Below are positions 31,936-44,430 of a DNA stretch of 64,000 bases, piece by piece; the stretch's first letter is position 1, and the number at the start of each line of letters is the position of its first letter. Origin of the DNA: Isoetes taiwanensis (taxonomy: Eukaryota; Streptophyta; Lycopodiopsida; Isoetales; Isoetaceae). The notes beneath the pieces were generated by a model that had not been told where the DNA came from, searched no databases, and saw only the letters and a list, made by a program, of their open reading frames with translations. Location of the stretch: assembly GCA_021234155.1 (NCBI GenBank), contig JAJEKV010000031.1, positions 2,101,614 through 2,165,613 of the forward strand. Reading direction: 5' to 3'. The translations under genes were made by a program, and so were the position numbers.

Positions 31936-34724
31936 TATAGAAGAGAGGGAGGCTAGAGGTATGGCCCTTAAAGCTAAAATTAAACAATATAATAAGATGG
32001 ACCATGGGAGCTCGGCTTATTTTTTCAGAGTTGTTAAACAAAGGCTCATAAATAATTCTATTTCGGTCCTGAGTACTGAGGATGGGGAAGTCATAGAATC
32101 TGAAGAGGACATTAAGATGGAGATCCTAAAGCAGTATTCTGAAATGTTCAAAGAGGAACAGAGCACAGAGGAAATTACTGTCAAGAGAAATACCTTCTTT
32201 GAAAGTATTCCTGCAACGAAGCTAATGGAGGAAGACTGTGCAGACCCTCCGGATAAACAAGAAATCTTGTTTGTCCTCAAGAAGATGGAGGCGGGGAAAA
32301 CTCCGGGTTCGGACGGTCTCCCCCCGGAATTCTACATAACCTTTTGGGAGATTATGAAAGAAGATATGGAGAAGTTCATAAGAGGGGCTTGGGAAGCCTC
32401 CTCCTCAGACACCATCTTTGTCAATTCTAGCATGATAGCGCTCATTCCTAAAGTTAAGCAACCTAAAAAGCTTGGGGATTGGAGGCCCATTTCGTTAATC
32501 AATACTACTTATAAGATTATTGCCAAGATCTTAGCTATGAGAATTAGTATGCACCTTCAAGAGAATATAAACCACTGCCAGTCGGCCTTTCTCCCTGGTA
32601 GATATATTTTAGATAATTACATAGCAGCGAATGAGGCACTCCACTGGAATAGGTTATCTAAGCAGGGCTGTTTGCTTCTCAAACTGGACTTTAGACGGGC
32701 TTATGATACAATTAGATGGAATTTTTTGAAACAATCTTTAGACCAATTAGGTATCCAACAGAAGCTTATTGACAAGATTATGGCTCTCAACTCCTTAGCC
32801 TACTCTTCGGTTCTGGTGAATGGTTCTCCAACTGCTTTCTTCCCTATCAGAAAAGGTGTCAGGCAAGGGTGCCCCCTGGCCCCTTACCTTTTTCTGTGTA
32901 TAGCTGAAATGTTAACCAGGGTTGTTCTGATCCTCCAGAGTCAAAAATTAATTCAAGGCCTTGATATGCCTGGAACAGATAAGAAGCTCACTATCCTACA
33001 GTATGCAGATGATACTTTTGTGGTGATCAAAGGTAACCAAGAATGCATAAATAATTTTCTGGATTGTATTGAGTTCTTTGGCTCCATCTCACGAGTTAAA
33101 CTCAATCTAAATAAATGTAGTATTCTTTGGGATTCACCTAAAGATAATCTGGATACTAGAGGTATCAAGATAGTTCCGGCTAATCATCCCATTATTTTAT
33201 TGGGCCTCCCTCTGGCTATCAATCTAACTAATAAGGAGGTGTGGACCCCAATTGTCACATGGATTCATAACAAACTTCATACTATAGCTGGTAGTCTCTC
33301 TCTTGCTGGCAGAAGTATTGTTGCAAATTCGGTCCTAGCCAGCACGCACATATATTTTTCCTCGGCTCTTATTGCCGACAAGAGCACTTATTTAAGTATA
33401 GAGAGATGTCTAAGAGATTTTCTTTGGAGTGACATGCACTTTGTTAACTGGCAGGAAATCATTCACTCTAAGAAAGAGGGAGGCTTAAGATTCAAGTCTC
33501 TTTTTAAGCAGAGTCAAGCTCTGGGAGAAAAATATATCTGGAAGGCAATCAATGGAGGGCAATCCCCGGCAATGGAGTTCATCAGATACTGGGTGGGGAT
33601 TAGCAAACCCATGAGCATGAAAAAGCATGAGCACCATCTTCCGGATTCAGCTTTCTACCCGTTCAAATGTGCCCCAAATACTTCTTCAATGATGAGAAAT
33701 CTTTTTATGGCTTGGAATGGGGTAGCAGACGCTTTTCAACATCAAGAGATGAAGTTTGACTGGCCTCATACTCAATATTTTGGTCTCCACTATTCACTAC
33801 GGAGGAGGGGGAATGTTGGGCTGTAAAACACCCTCAGATTTGGAAAAAGTGGAAACAAGCGGGCATCACCCAACTCCAACATTTATGGAAAGGGGAGGAT
33901 TGGATATCCTGGGAGCAACTTGCCCCATTGTTAAAGGAAAAGGGATTGATAAGAAAATTTACAGGGCAGTTATGGAAGTGATGGGAGATCAAAAGGAATG
34001 CAAAGAATCAAGCAATCCGGATTGGCAAATCAAGAAATCAGATAGATACAGAGTGGCTCTAGGGTACAAACATATAGCCACAAACAAATCCAATACACAC
34101 CCAATCAAATGGAATATAGATACCAAGTATTTCTTGGACATTCTTAGGAAAACTTGGAGGTCTTATGCTCAACCTAAGATGCAAATGTTCATTTGGAGAG
34201 TTTTACATCATGCGATACCTGCAAATAAGATTATGGCTGATAGATGTAGGGACCCTACCCCTAATTGTAAGCTCTGTGGCACTCAGGCGGAGTCTGTCAG
34301 TCATATATTTGCTTGTCGCAAGATAAGGGAATTCTGGAGATGGCTTGAGCAATATCTTAGGGATAAAGGAGTCAGAATTGGAAACTGGGCGAATCCCATG
34401 GACATTCTAAAAGAATCCAACAGGGTTCTTAATACTATCAAACAGACTGCTTATTGGGTTCTCTGGAAGCATAGGAACAGGGTTAGCTACTCTAATAAGG
34501 CTGTGGATGTTACCTGGATAAAGGTTTCCTTTCAAATCGAATTAACTAAGATTGCAATGGCACACAAAAATAAAGCCCAGGATAAAGCGGATAAGGATTG
34601 GGAAAAATATGGCAAATATGTTGGATTTCATAATTTGTTTGTTTGTGATGATATGCTGCTGGCTAATGATCACTTTCTTGCTTTTAGAAATGCTGATAGC
34701 TCTGACGTCTCGGATGAACTGTAA

Positions 34725-36300
34725 ACCTGACTACACAGACTTGTCCGCCTACACAGCATCTACTGTAATATTTGCTGATGCTGAGGCTTGGCTCACTTGG
34801 ATCTGCTTAAGCTCAAGCCGTTTCTGCTTAATGTTTACCAAGCACTTATGCTGAACAGATTCCTCACCTGTTATAACAGATTGCTTTCTGAGGGTCAATT
34901 CCTCCACTTTAGGGACATGTACTACCAAAAAGACAATATTGGGCTACCTCTGGCATATTAGACGTTCAAAATTGAATCACGAAACACCTGCTGTTTGATT
35001 ATTTCACAAAGAAAAAAATGTGAGCCAAATGCTCACATACAATTCCAATCCTTCAATAAAAACAGTTAAGGATTCACCTACCACGATAAACTGCCCAAAC
35101 TGAGTTGTGATGCTCTAAATATATAAATCAGAGTTCAAGACTGTTGAAGCCAGCCTTGTCTGATTTTAAACGTCATGAAGCCATAAGCGATTAGAATACA
35201 GGAAAAAGTATGACAGAGATACCGAGTTGCAAAGAAAAACACCATGCAGCTGTCAAAACTAAGTGAATTCCAATACTATAACAGTCGGATAGCATACAAC
35301 TCCAGCAGGATGATGTAAATGCAACAAAAGAGAACGATGAATATAAGTAGATCTGTTGTAGCATTTCCTTGGCTGACAAACTATAGTTTACCATAATGGA
35401 TGGAATGTCACAGATGCCATAGCCACACAACCTACGAAATTCAAAATAGTCCTGCAGGGGGACCTCAAGATGAAAGGGAATGCCGCATGCGGCGTAACAT
35501 GCGGCGTTCCCATTTTAATAAGAAAGATTAATCTTTTAGCTGCCTTTGGAGATTGGAAGAATGGTTAGATGGAAGACTTGTAATAAGCTGTTGTTGTATT
35601 CTTAGCTATTGTTTTGCTTGCTTTAGTTTACAAACATATTCTAGTAGCCTAAGACAAATAAATGGTGAAAGACCTCTTTGTTTTAGACATATGAAGATAT
35701 ATTCTATTACATTTGAGAGCTGGCTTTGGCTTTCTTAGGGAAAAGAATTCAGGATCTCATATAAGAATCAATAGTTTAAATCCTAGGAACTAAATCTAAG
35801 AAAAGAAAACATGGGGTGTTTTGGACTTTCGAAAAGATGATCCAAACAGGGGATGTCATTGTTTCATTACTTTTGAGCTCAATCTTTGGTGATCTGTTTC
35901 TAGAATTATTCTGCAGCTTCTTTGTTTACATCCTCCATTGTATAACTGGCGACTTAATTCCAGCTCATTTCTTATTTGAAACATGACATAAGCAGATTCT
36001 ATTAGTCCAGAGAAAACATGACAGATGCTTTTATCATCTATTCTCCACAATCAATCAATTGATACTCCAATGCATCTTCCAACATGGTGACTAAGAGATA
36101 ATGAAAATTCAGAAGAGTTTATCTCAAAATTGATTGTGTATTGCTTCATAGCAACTACCTAAAATCCTAAAGGCGGCCAGCTACAAGAGTAGGAGGATAT
36201 TGTACCATTCGAGACTTTTCTAGAACTAGCTTGGAATCTACATACATTATCAAAGCTATACAGGAATCTACTTACGTAAAGCCTAAATTATGAACAATCC
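34725..36300. other. LINE tail and AT-rich segment, unit A
   Basis: No convincing gene. It contains a GC-rich imperfect palindrome (35477-35510) and short ORFs on both strands that recur in units B (44476-46020) and C (56209-57810) only because the whole unit is duplicated. Confidence 0.4.
35477..35510. repeat. GC-rich 34-bp hairpin, unit A
   Basis: Arms GGAATGCCGCATG / CATGCGGCGTTCC (one mismatch) around 'cggcgtaa'. It is stem-loop capable and strikingly GC-rich in AT-rich surroundings. Confidence 0.7.
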
Positions 36301-36306
36301 GGCTCA

Positions 36307-36887
36307 TTGGGCAGAAACTTTACACACATTGGCTTCTCTGGGTTGTTTAAGAAGCATGACAAAGAGAAGATTAAGATCAAGCACAAGGAAGAGGTTAAAC
36401 ACCATGGTGGTATCTTTCACCATATGGGAAAGAATATAAGGAAGAGATCAAGGTGGAAGAAACATACCGAGGAGAATAAGGATAAGAAGAAACATTGTCG
36501 TGGGCTTCTAGATTTGTTCAAGAATGAGCATGGCAAGGATCGTGAACATAAGATAGAAACCCCTATTGTTGAGCCTTATGTTGCCCATCCTCTTGTTGCA
36601 CCTCAGCTTGAGCCTGTCTATGTGCCTCCTCGAGTTATTGAGCCTGAGTATGTGCCTCCCCCAATTGTTGTTGAGCCCGAGTATGTGACTCCCAGTCATG
36701 TGCACCGTGAGCGTCAACATAAGCACCATGATGATGAAAATCATGATGAGGACTACATAAAGGATCAAAAGCACACTGACTTCTCTGGGTTGTTTAAGAA
36801 GCATGACCAAGAGGAGGTTACGATCAAGCACAAGGAAGAGGTTAAACACCATGTTGGTATCTTTCACCATGGAAACATTAGGGCGGA
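36307..36887 (+). CDS. His/Lys/Glu-rich repeat protein exon, unit A (open frame)
   Basis: A hydrophilic protein segment with three related motifs (GFSGLFKKHD, GLLDLFKNEH, DFSGLFKKHD), two EEVKHH(G/V)(G/I)IFHH strings and a Pro/Val/Glu-rich middle (VEPEYV). No ATG precedes the first repeat in a good context, and the upstream 'ttgggcag' could be a 3' splice site, so this is probably an internal or last exon of a host gene. The LFK motifs faintly recall dehydrin F- or K-segments, but I would not name the family. The frame runs on past 36887 into the next transposon up to 37080, which marks truncation by that insertion. Confidence 0.5.
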
Positions 36888-37455
36888 TTTGGGGTCTCAA
36901 AATGGCCTCCTATCAGTCATTCCACGTCATATTTCCGCTCCTTTTTTCCCATGCCACCTAGGATACCAAACTCTCATCATTACAGATTTATTTGGAATAT
37001 TCTCCCGGAATAAGGGGGATCGCACATTCATGGCGCCGTATGTATTTAATTCTGTTGGTTGTCACACGTGGCGCTTCTAAAAAGCCACTTGCATTATAGC
37101 ATACCGACAATTCATGATGGTGTCTCTTGGTTTGTCAGATACCAAGCGTGCGCGTCACCGATTCTTGTCTTGCGCTATTTTCATTTAGAGGCCATGGCCA
37201 TACAAGCTTCCCGCCTTCTACATTTCAAAATTTGAATGTGTAGGTTGAAGCTTTGTATCAGACTTTCATTTCGAGGCACTGCGGCTGCGCCTTAACCGGG
37301 ATCTTTACTTCATCCCAATACAGGCTTCCCGCCCCCTACAATTCGAAATTTGAATTTGCTTAATGTATAAAAGCATGGATTGTAGGAGAATGGACTTTCT
37401 GATTTCCATATGCACGTTGTAAATTTCTTAAACGAGGTTAGTACGGACGTTCGGC

Positions 37456-37520
37456 TCACACGAAGCGAATTGTGCTAGGGCATACAAATTGTACACCTTC
37501 ATTTTAAGCCGCAATCCACA
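37456..37520. repeat. Inverted-repeat unit upstream of transposase ORF, unit A (degraded)
   Basis: The left arm TCACACGAAGCGAA is at 37456-37469. The right arm is mutated ('attttaagccgcaatcc'). Intact versions are at 47183-47243, 58952-59012 and 61427-61487. Confidence 0.5.
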
Positions 37521-37525
37521 CAAAG

Positions 37526-39090
37526 ATGGAAGCTCCAAATGATGTGTGGATAAGGATCCAACCCGACTCACGAATATATGCTCCAGTCTTCAATCGCAAA
37601 AAAGGAGGTCTAAAAAATAAGAACTTAGACCTCGACGTGTTGCGTCTTGCAGGCTCAAAAAGTGTCGACATTTGGGCGGATGGCAGTTTATATCCATTGG
37701 ATCCGTTGAGTGGCAAGAAACCGTCATTTCAGGACGTTTCAAGTTTAGTCCGATTTTGTGGTGACGGTAACTCTGGCCTCCTGGGATATTGTGAGAGATT
37801 GAGAGAGGATAAAGGAATGACGGCTTGGGGAGGGAAACTTCTTTGAGATCTGAAGTGGACAAGTCAAATTGGCGATAGGGCAGCTGCAAGAAAAGATCCA
37901 AGAGCTCGAAAGAGCAAACTTTGGGCTTCAATGTAGGTTAAAGAATTTGAAGAAAACACCCCTTGGCTTGGTTTGAGAAAGGAAGAAGCACTTTCGACCG
38001 ATAGAGGAACTGAAGTTTGGATCAGGTGCATTCAGATGCAGGGTCACGGCCACAAGGTCCGTTTACAACACTAGCAAAGGCCAATCAAGATCTGGGAAAA
38101 CTAGAAGCAATCTTGATTACGTAGTGAAGAACCTAGCGACAAACGGGGAGATAGTGGACATGATTTGTCACCCTACAACTCTTCTCTCAAGAAGATGGCA
38201 TTGGAAATGGTACTAGGAGAGATCTACAAGAAGCTAGAAGCGGCAGGATGTCTGTTTTTTGTGGCGATGTAGGCATTAGTAGGCTTGGTTACCGTTCTCT
38301 ATTCAAGCCATTCCACGAAGCGTTGAAAAGAATGGGCACAAAAAAGTATTAAGCTCCGTCCACAAATTGTCGAGAATATAAGGGTTACTAGAACAAAGAT
38401 GGTGTATGCCATATATTAGGAGAGATGCACCATGTTGAATGTGCTTTGGTCACCACGACCATAAAAAGATAAGAATGGCAAGGATTGTTGTGATATAGTT
38501 GGAATGAATGAACACAATAATCTTTGGGTTGACCTGGTTACTCTCTTACAATTCCTTGTCAAATATTATGACTTAACATTTCGAGAAACTAATGGTGAGA
38601 TTGAAGTTTGCATAAAATTGGATGAAATGGAACTGACGAAGTTTGAGAAGTATAAGAGGGTATCCGTTGTCATCATGAATAGAGCAATTGAGAATGCAAT
38701 TGCACATGCGAAATCAAAGAGCAACAAGAATAATAAAAAAGATGTAGAGGTGACGGACGAGGAGAAGAAGCGTCTTAGAAAAATGGTTCTCATGTCAATC
38801 AAGATGACACACGGTGGTTAGGTCTCTTTAAAGTTCGAAAAAGAAACCCACGAGGTATTGAAATGGGTGTTCAATCAAACTGACATCCCGAGTCTAATAT
38901 CTAGATTCGAGGGAGGGGAAAAATTGCAAGTAGATCACTATGGATCTTACAAAGTAATTTTTCACTTGGCGTCTGATTTAAAAACTGAGAAAGCAATGTA
39001 CAACATAAGTGGAGGAGGACAAGGAACATGCAAAAGTTGTCTATACTACAATCATGCAAGGAAGTCAAGTACTGGGAAGACTGTTTCAAC
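37526..39090 (+). pseudogene. Transposase-like gene, unit A copy (several breaks)
   Basis: It starts MEAPNDVWIRIQ. Compared with the better unit C copy, it has frameshifts near 37565, 37850, 37970, 38170-38350, 38440 and 38800. Recognisable pieces include IGQLQEKIQELERANFG, VCIKLDEMELTKFEKYKR and HLASDLKTEKAMYNISGGGQ. See the unit C copy for the domain description. Confidence 0.6.
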
Positions 39091-39357
39091 CTTGTTCAAC
39101 CGCCTGATTTGCCTCTCCTGGCTACGAAGCATGAGAAGGTTGAATTCATTCTCTTCTTCTTTCTGCTGAATTGTAACGGCATTTTCCTTTAGAAGATCAT
39201 CTTGCTCCTTCAACCTCTTCATTAGAACACCCAACATTATGTCAGAAGGGAGTTCTATCCTCTGGCGTTTTCCCTTATCAGCGGTTGAGGATGTGGAAGT
39301 AGAAGATAAGGACTCGCATGAAAACAGACAAAAGCTCTCGATAGCTAGGCTTTTCAT
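39052..39357 (-). pseudogene. Coiled-coil accessory gene remnant, unit A
   Basis: A minus-strand ORF contains STADKGKRQRIELPSDIMLG, VLMKRLKEQDDLLKENAVT and LRSQERQIRRLN. It is a paralog of the gene at 63332-63751. Its 3' part has been deleted and the frame runs into the transposase-like gene on the opposite strand. Confidence 0.55.
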
Positions 39358-39885
39358 TCCATTAGGGTGGATTTGGTGTCTCAAAATGGCCTCCTATCAG
39401 TCATTCCACGTCATATTTCCGCTCCTTTTTTCCCATGCCACCTAGGATACCAAACTCTCATCATTACAGATTTACTTGAAATATTCTCCCGGAATAAGGG
39501 GGATCGCATATTCATGGCGCCATATGTATTTAATTCTGTTGGTTGTCAGACAGACTGATGCAACACGTGGCGCTTCTAAAAAGCCACTTGCATTATAGCA
39601 TACCGGCAACTCATGACGGTGTCTCTTGGTTTGTCAGATACCAAGCATGCACTCAGATTTTATTGAAGAGCAATGCAAGCGAAACAGAGCAATGCAAGTG
39701 AAATAGGGGATCTGGCAATAGGTCGTTGTTGCAAACCTGCAAAGAAAGGGTTACAAAATTGCTTCTTTCTGTCGGACAAAGCACAAACATGCTATAAATG
39801 CTCTGCCGGCTGATACAAACAAACAAACATGATTAGAATGAAAAATGCTCTGCTGGCCGTTGCAAATTAAAAAAACAGGATCAGG

Positions 39886-41217
39886 ATGAAAGGTCTGCGA
39901 ACAGAGGAATGGAAGAATAAGCTTTTGATCCGTAATGCTGGAAGAATAGAATCTTTTGGCCTTGTTAGAAGAGAGAAAATGGAACAACGCGGAAATGCAC
40001 GTCTCTACTCCAGCACTCTTGAAGACAAAGCGGAGTTGAAGACAAAGCGGAATCACAAATGCTCGAGGCCATATAAGAAACAGGGGAAATCATTATTGAA
40101 GAGTGTTTCAAGGCCCTATTTAACACTGTGGGGCAATACATCTCTGCCTCCTTCAGACCAGACAGACCACCAATCATTTTCATCCAATTAGACCTCCTTA
40201 AGCCGATCCCAGAAGAGCTGAGCTACAGGGACATCTTCGGAACTGAAAGAAAACTACCCTTAAACTGGAGCGGCCTACCTCCCCCGTGCGGAAGATGCAA
40301 AAAAATGTTTCACGGTGGTGTCAGATGCACCCCGTTACATTACAGGTACAGGAACAATATAAGGATGAACAGGGGCATGGACGGTATAGATTGCCGAAAA
40401 GGGATGACAGGGAAAAGGAATGGTTCAAGTCAATAGGAAATAGACAGCAGAATCAGAATGGTGGTGTGTGAGGAAAATCCAAAGAAAAAGAATGGACAAG
40501 GAAAGACTCAGGCAGGCTAATTGGGATTTATCTCAGAGAATCTTACAAGCCTTCCAAGGCAAAAAGAAGGAAAAGAATTATAGGGGTGGACCAACAACAG
40601 GATACTGAAGAAAGGAGATCAAGTTTACAGGGTCTGAAGTGGTAGCCAAATTCAACGGGGATAGTCCCCCTAGCAGGATATATTTGCAGGTACCGCCTCC
40701 GCCACCACTACCACAACATCAGAAGAGGATGGAGGCAGAAAAGCTCTCTCTAAACGAGGAAGATCAGACCCAAGTAGAAAAAGAAAGAGTCTGTGAATAC
40801 GAGGATATGACAGGGGATATGGAGGACTGGGAAGACTATGATACAGGGAACTCGTACAATATATTACGGGATAATCGGGAGGACATGGATGAGAGATGTC
40901 TAGAAGTGGATACAATTACTCAAAATATGGAGAGAACACAGCCTACTTTTGATCTGGGAGTTCCAGAGGACAAGAATGAAGTCGGGATTGAAGAAGTCGG
41001 AGCCAGTCCAGAGTCCGGGGTCAGAAATCATCCAATCAGCCACCACCACTAACATAAGCCTCCAACCTGAACTCTGCTTTGACTCTGAAACTAACAAAGA
41101 AAAGGATTTGGCTTCTCTGCAGCAGAGTGTGTTAGCTATTGATGGTAATGCAGGGCCTAAAGGGGAGGCTCATGGTCGAATAAGAGGAATGGCAAGGATA
41201 GGACATACTGTACTCTA
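39886..41217 (+). pseudogene. LINE ORF1-like gene, unit B copy
   Basis: Same architecture as unit A. This copy keeps a complete zinc knuckle CGRCKKMFHGGVRC (C-X2-C-X4-H-X4-C) at 40287-40328, directly after LPLNWSGLPPP, as in plant LINE and DUF4283/zf-CCHC proteins. Stops still separate the N-terminal, knuckle and acidic segments. Confidence 0.7.
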
Positions 41218-44200
41218 GATAGATTCTATACCTTTAATCCTAATATTACCTATCTGGATAACTGTATAACTACTAGTGATGAATCGAACATCCTTTCGGA
41301 TCACATGCCTCAGATCCTGGAAACTAGAGACTCCTCTAATAAGTCTAGAGCTAAGAACTCTCCTTTCAGGATTAACTGCTCGCTCCTCAATAATAGTAAT
41401 TTCTGCAAGGACTTTACCAGTTACTATATCTCTCTGCCTCCCATAGGGAAACATCAATCTATGAAGCAATTTAGTTCCAAAATCAAAGAATGTAAACAAT
41501 GGATAAAAAATTGGGGAAAAGAGAGGCATAAAAGATTGACCCAGGAAAAAAAATCCCTTCTCTTGGACATGAAGGTGGTCAGGCAGAATTTAAATGATAA
41601 CCCCAATTGTGCTGACCTACATAAACAAGAAATCACCCTTGAGAACCAGATCAAAGCTATAGAAGAGAGGGAGGCTAGAGGTATGGCCCTTAAAGCTAAA
41701 ATTAAACAATATAATAAGATGGACCATGGGAGCTGTTGTTAAACAAAGGCTCATAAATAATTCTATTTCGGTCCTGAGTACTGAGGATGGGGAAGTCATA
41801 GAATCTGAAGAGGACATTAAGATGGAGATCCTAAAGCAGTATTCTGAAATGTTGAAAGAGGAACAGAGCACAGAGGAAATTACTGTCAAGAGAAATACCT
41901 TCTTTGAAAGTATTCCTGCAACGAAGCTAATGGAGGAAGACTGTGCAGACCCTCCGGATAAACAAGAAATCTTGTTTGTCCTCAAGAAGATGGAGGCGGG
42001 GAAAACTCCGGGTTCGGACGGTCTCCCCCCGGAATTCTACATAACCTTTTGGGAGATTATGAAAGAAGATATGGAGAAGTTCATAAGAGGGGCTTGGGAA
42101 GCCTCCTCTGTACACCCTGCTGTCAATTCTAGCATGATAGCGCTCATTCCTAAAGTTAAGCAACCTAAAAAGCTTGGGGATTGGAGGCCCATTTCGTTAA
42201 TCAATACTACTTATAAGATTATTGCCAAGATCTTAGCTATGAGAATTAGTATGCACCTTCAAGAGAATATAAACCACTGCCAGTCGGCCTTTCTCCCTGG
42301 TAGATATATTTTAGATAATTACATAGCAGTGAATGAGGCACTTCACTGTAATAGGTTATCTAAGCAGGGCTGTTTGCTTCTCAAACTGGACTTTAGACGG
42401 GCTTATGATACAATTAGATGGAATTTTTTGAAACAATCTTTAGACCAATTAGGTATCCAACAGAAGCTTATTGACAAGATTATGGCTCTCAACTCCTTAG
42501 CCTCCTCTTCGGTTCTGGTGAATGGTTCTCCAACTGCTTTCTTCCCTATCAGAAAAGGTGTCAGGCAAGGGTGCCCCCTGGCCCCTTACCTTTTTCTGTG
42601 TGTAGCTGAAATGTTAACCAGGGTTGTTCTGATCCTCCAGAGTCAAAAATTAATTCAAGGCCTTGATATGCCTGGAACAGATAAGAAGCTCACTATCCTA
42701 CAGTATGCAGATGATACTTTTGTGGTGATCAAAGGTAACCAAGAATGCATAAATAATTTTCTGGATTGTATTGAGTTCTTTGGCTCCATCTCAGGAGTTA
42801 AACTCAATCTAAATAAATGTAGTATTCTTTGGGATTCACCTAAAGATAATCTGGATACTAGAGGTATCAAGATAGTTCCTGCTAATCATCCCATTATTTT
42901 ATTGGGCCTCCCTCTGGCTATCAATCTAACTAATAAGGAGGTGTGGACCCCAATTGTCACATGGATTAAGTAACAAACTTCATACTATAGCTGGTAGTCT
43001 CTCTCTTCTTTGGCGAATATTGTTGCAAATTCGGTCCTAGCCGACCGCACACATATATTTTTTCTCGGCTCTTATTGCCAACAAGAGCACTTATTTAAGT
43101 ATAGAGAGATGTCTAAGAGATTTTCTTTGGAGTGACATGCACTTTGTTAACTGGCAGGAAATCATTCACTCTAAGAAAGAGGGAGGCTTAAGATTCAAGT
43201 CTCTTTTTAAGCAGAGTCAAGCTCTGGGAGCAAAATATATCTGGAAGGCAATCAATGGAGGGCAATCCCCGGCAATGGAGTTCATAAGATACTGGGTAGG
43301 GATTAGCAAACCCATGAGCATGAAAAAGCATGAGCACCATCTTCCGGATTCAGCTTTCTACCCGTTCAAATGTGCCCCAAATACTTCTTCAATGACGAGA
43401 AATCTTTTTATGGCTTGGAATGGGTAGCAGACGCTTTTCAACATCAAGAGATGAAGTTTGACTGGCCTCATACTCAATATTTTGGTCTCCACTATTCACT
43501 ACGGAGGAGGGGGAATGTTGGGCTGTAAAACACCCTCAGATTTGGAAAAAGTGGAAACAAGCGGGCATCACCCAACTCCAACATTTATGGAAAGGGGAGG
43601 ATTGGATATCCTGGGAGCAACTTGCCCCATTGTTAAAGGAAAAGGGATTGATAAGAAAATTTACTGAGGCGCAGTTATGGAAGTGATGGGAGATCAAAAA
43701 AGGAATGCAAAGAATCAAGCAATCCGGATTGGCAAATCAAGAAATCGATAGATCTGAGTGGCTCTAGGGTACAAACATATAGCCACAAACAAATTCAATA
43801 CACACCCAATCAAATGGAATATAGATACCAAGTATTTCTTGGACATTCTTAGGAAAACTTGGAGGTCTTATGCTCAACCTAAGATGCAAATGTTCATTTG
43901 GAGAGTTTTACATCATGCGATACCTGCAAATAAGATTATGGCTGATAGATGTAGGGACCCTACCCCTAGCTGTAAGCTCTGTGGGCACTTTCGGTGAGTC
44001 ACATCGGTCATATATTTTTGCTTGTCATAAAGATAAAGGAATTCGGAGATGGCTTGAGCAATATCTTAGGGATAAAGGAGTCGAGAATTGGAAACTGGGC
44101 GAATCCATGGACATTCTAAAAGATCCAACGGGGTTCTTAATACTATCAAGCAATTTGCTTATTGGGTTCTCTGGAAAGCATAGGAGCAGGATTAGCTACT

Positions 44201-44430
44201 CTAATAAGGCTGTGGATGTTACTTGGATAAAGGTTTCCTTTCAAATCGAATTAACTAAGATTGCAATGGCACACAAAAATAAAGCCCAGGATAAAGCGGA
44301 TAAGGATTGGGAAAAATATGGCAAATATGTTGGATTTCATAATTTGTTTGTTTGTGATGATATGCTGCTGGCTAATGATCACTTTCTTGCTTTTAGAAAT
44401 GCTGATAGCTCTGACGTCTCGGATGAATCA
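41218..44430 (+). pseudogene. LINE ORF2 (RT), unit B copy
   Basis: The endonuclease core is missing, as in the other units. Relative to A and C a 17-bp deletion near 41715 shifts the frame. RT motifs KLDFRRAYD, RQGCPLAPYLF and YADDT are intact in the ORF 41726-42973. That ORF ends at an indel (TAA at 42971). Indel clusters then break the rest, and the C-terminal zinc cluster is disrupted near 43985. Confidence 0.8.

Larger units (their letters stand above)
21352..34724 (+). pseudogene. LINE ORF2 (RT) of unit A, split by a 10.1-kb transposon
   Basis: Coding sequence occupies 21352-21794 and 31936-34724. It begins with only the end of an endonuclease domain (LDRFYTFNPN, then LSDHMP), so the catalytic endonuclease core has been deleted. 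After the transposon the RT frame is open to 33826: LPPEFY, KLDFRRAYD (A box), RQGCPLAPYLF (B box) and YADDT (C box). A frameshift leads to a C-terminal segment with a zf-RVT type CKLC...H...C cluster (about 34265-34320). One residue differs from the other copies (SISR rather than SISG before VKLNL). RT catalytic motifs are intact but the gene cannot be expressed whole. Confidence 0.85.
19781..39646 (+). repeat. Tandem array unit A (9.72 kb plus 10.1-kb insertion)
   Basis: First of three direct copies. Subtracting the transposon and its 4-bp target duplication (10,145 bp) leaves 9721 bp, against 9727 bp for unit B. Contents in order: LINE 5' part and ORF1-like gene, inserted transposon, LINE RT part, an AT-rich segment with a GC-rich hairpin, a His/Lys/Glu-rich protein exon, a transposase-like gene, a minus-strand coiled-coil gene remnant, and the start of the next transposon copy. 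Confidence 0.9.
36882..39646 (+). mobile_element. Transposase-like element, unit A copy
   Basis: It begins at 'cattagggcggatttgg' (36882) inside the preceding exon. A hairpin unit, a transposase-like ORF and a minus-strand coiled-coil gene remnant follow, and then the start of a second copy of the same element at 39359. The first 250-280 bp of each copy therefore appear as direct repeats (36882 and 39359). The right end is not reached inside the unit because the duplication junction cuts the second copy. Confidence 0.6.

Noticed and set aside
36882-39640. LTR retrotransposon with direct-repeat ends
   Set aside because: The interior encodes a transposase-like protein, with no gag, protease, integrase or primer-binding site. 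The second repeat is the start of another element copy.
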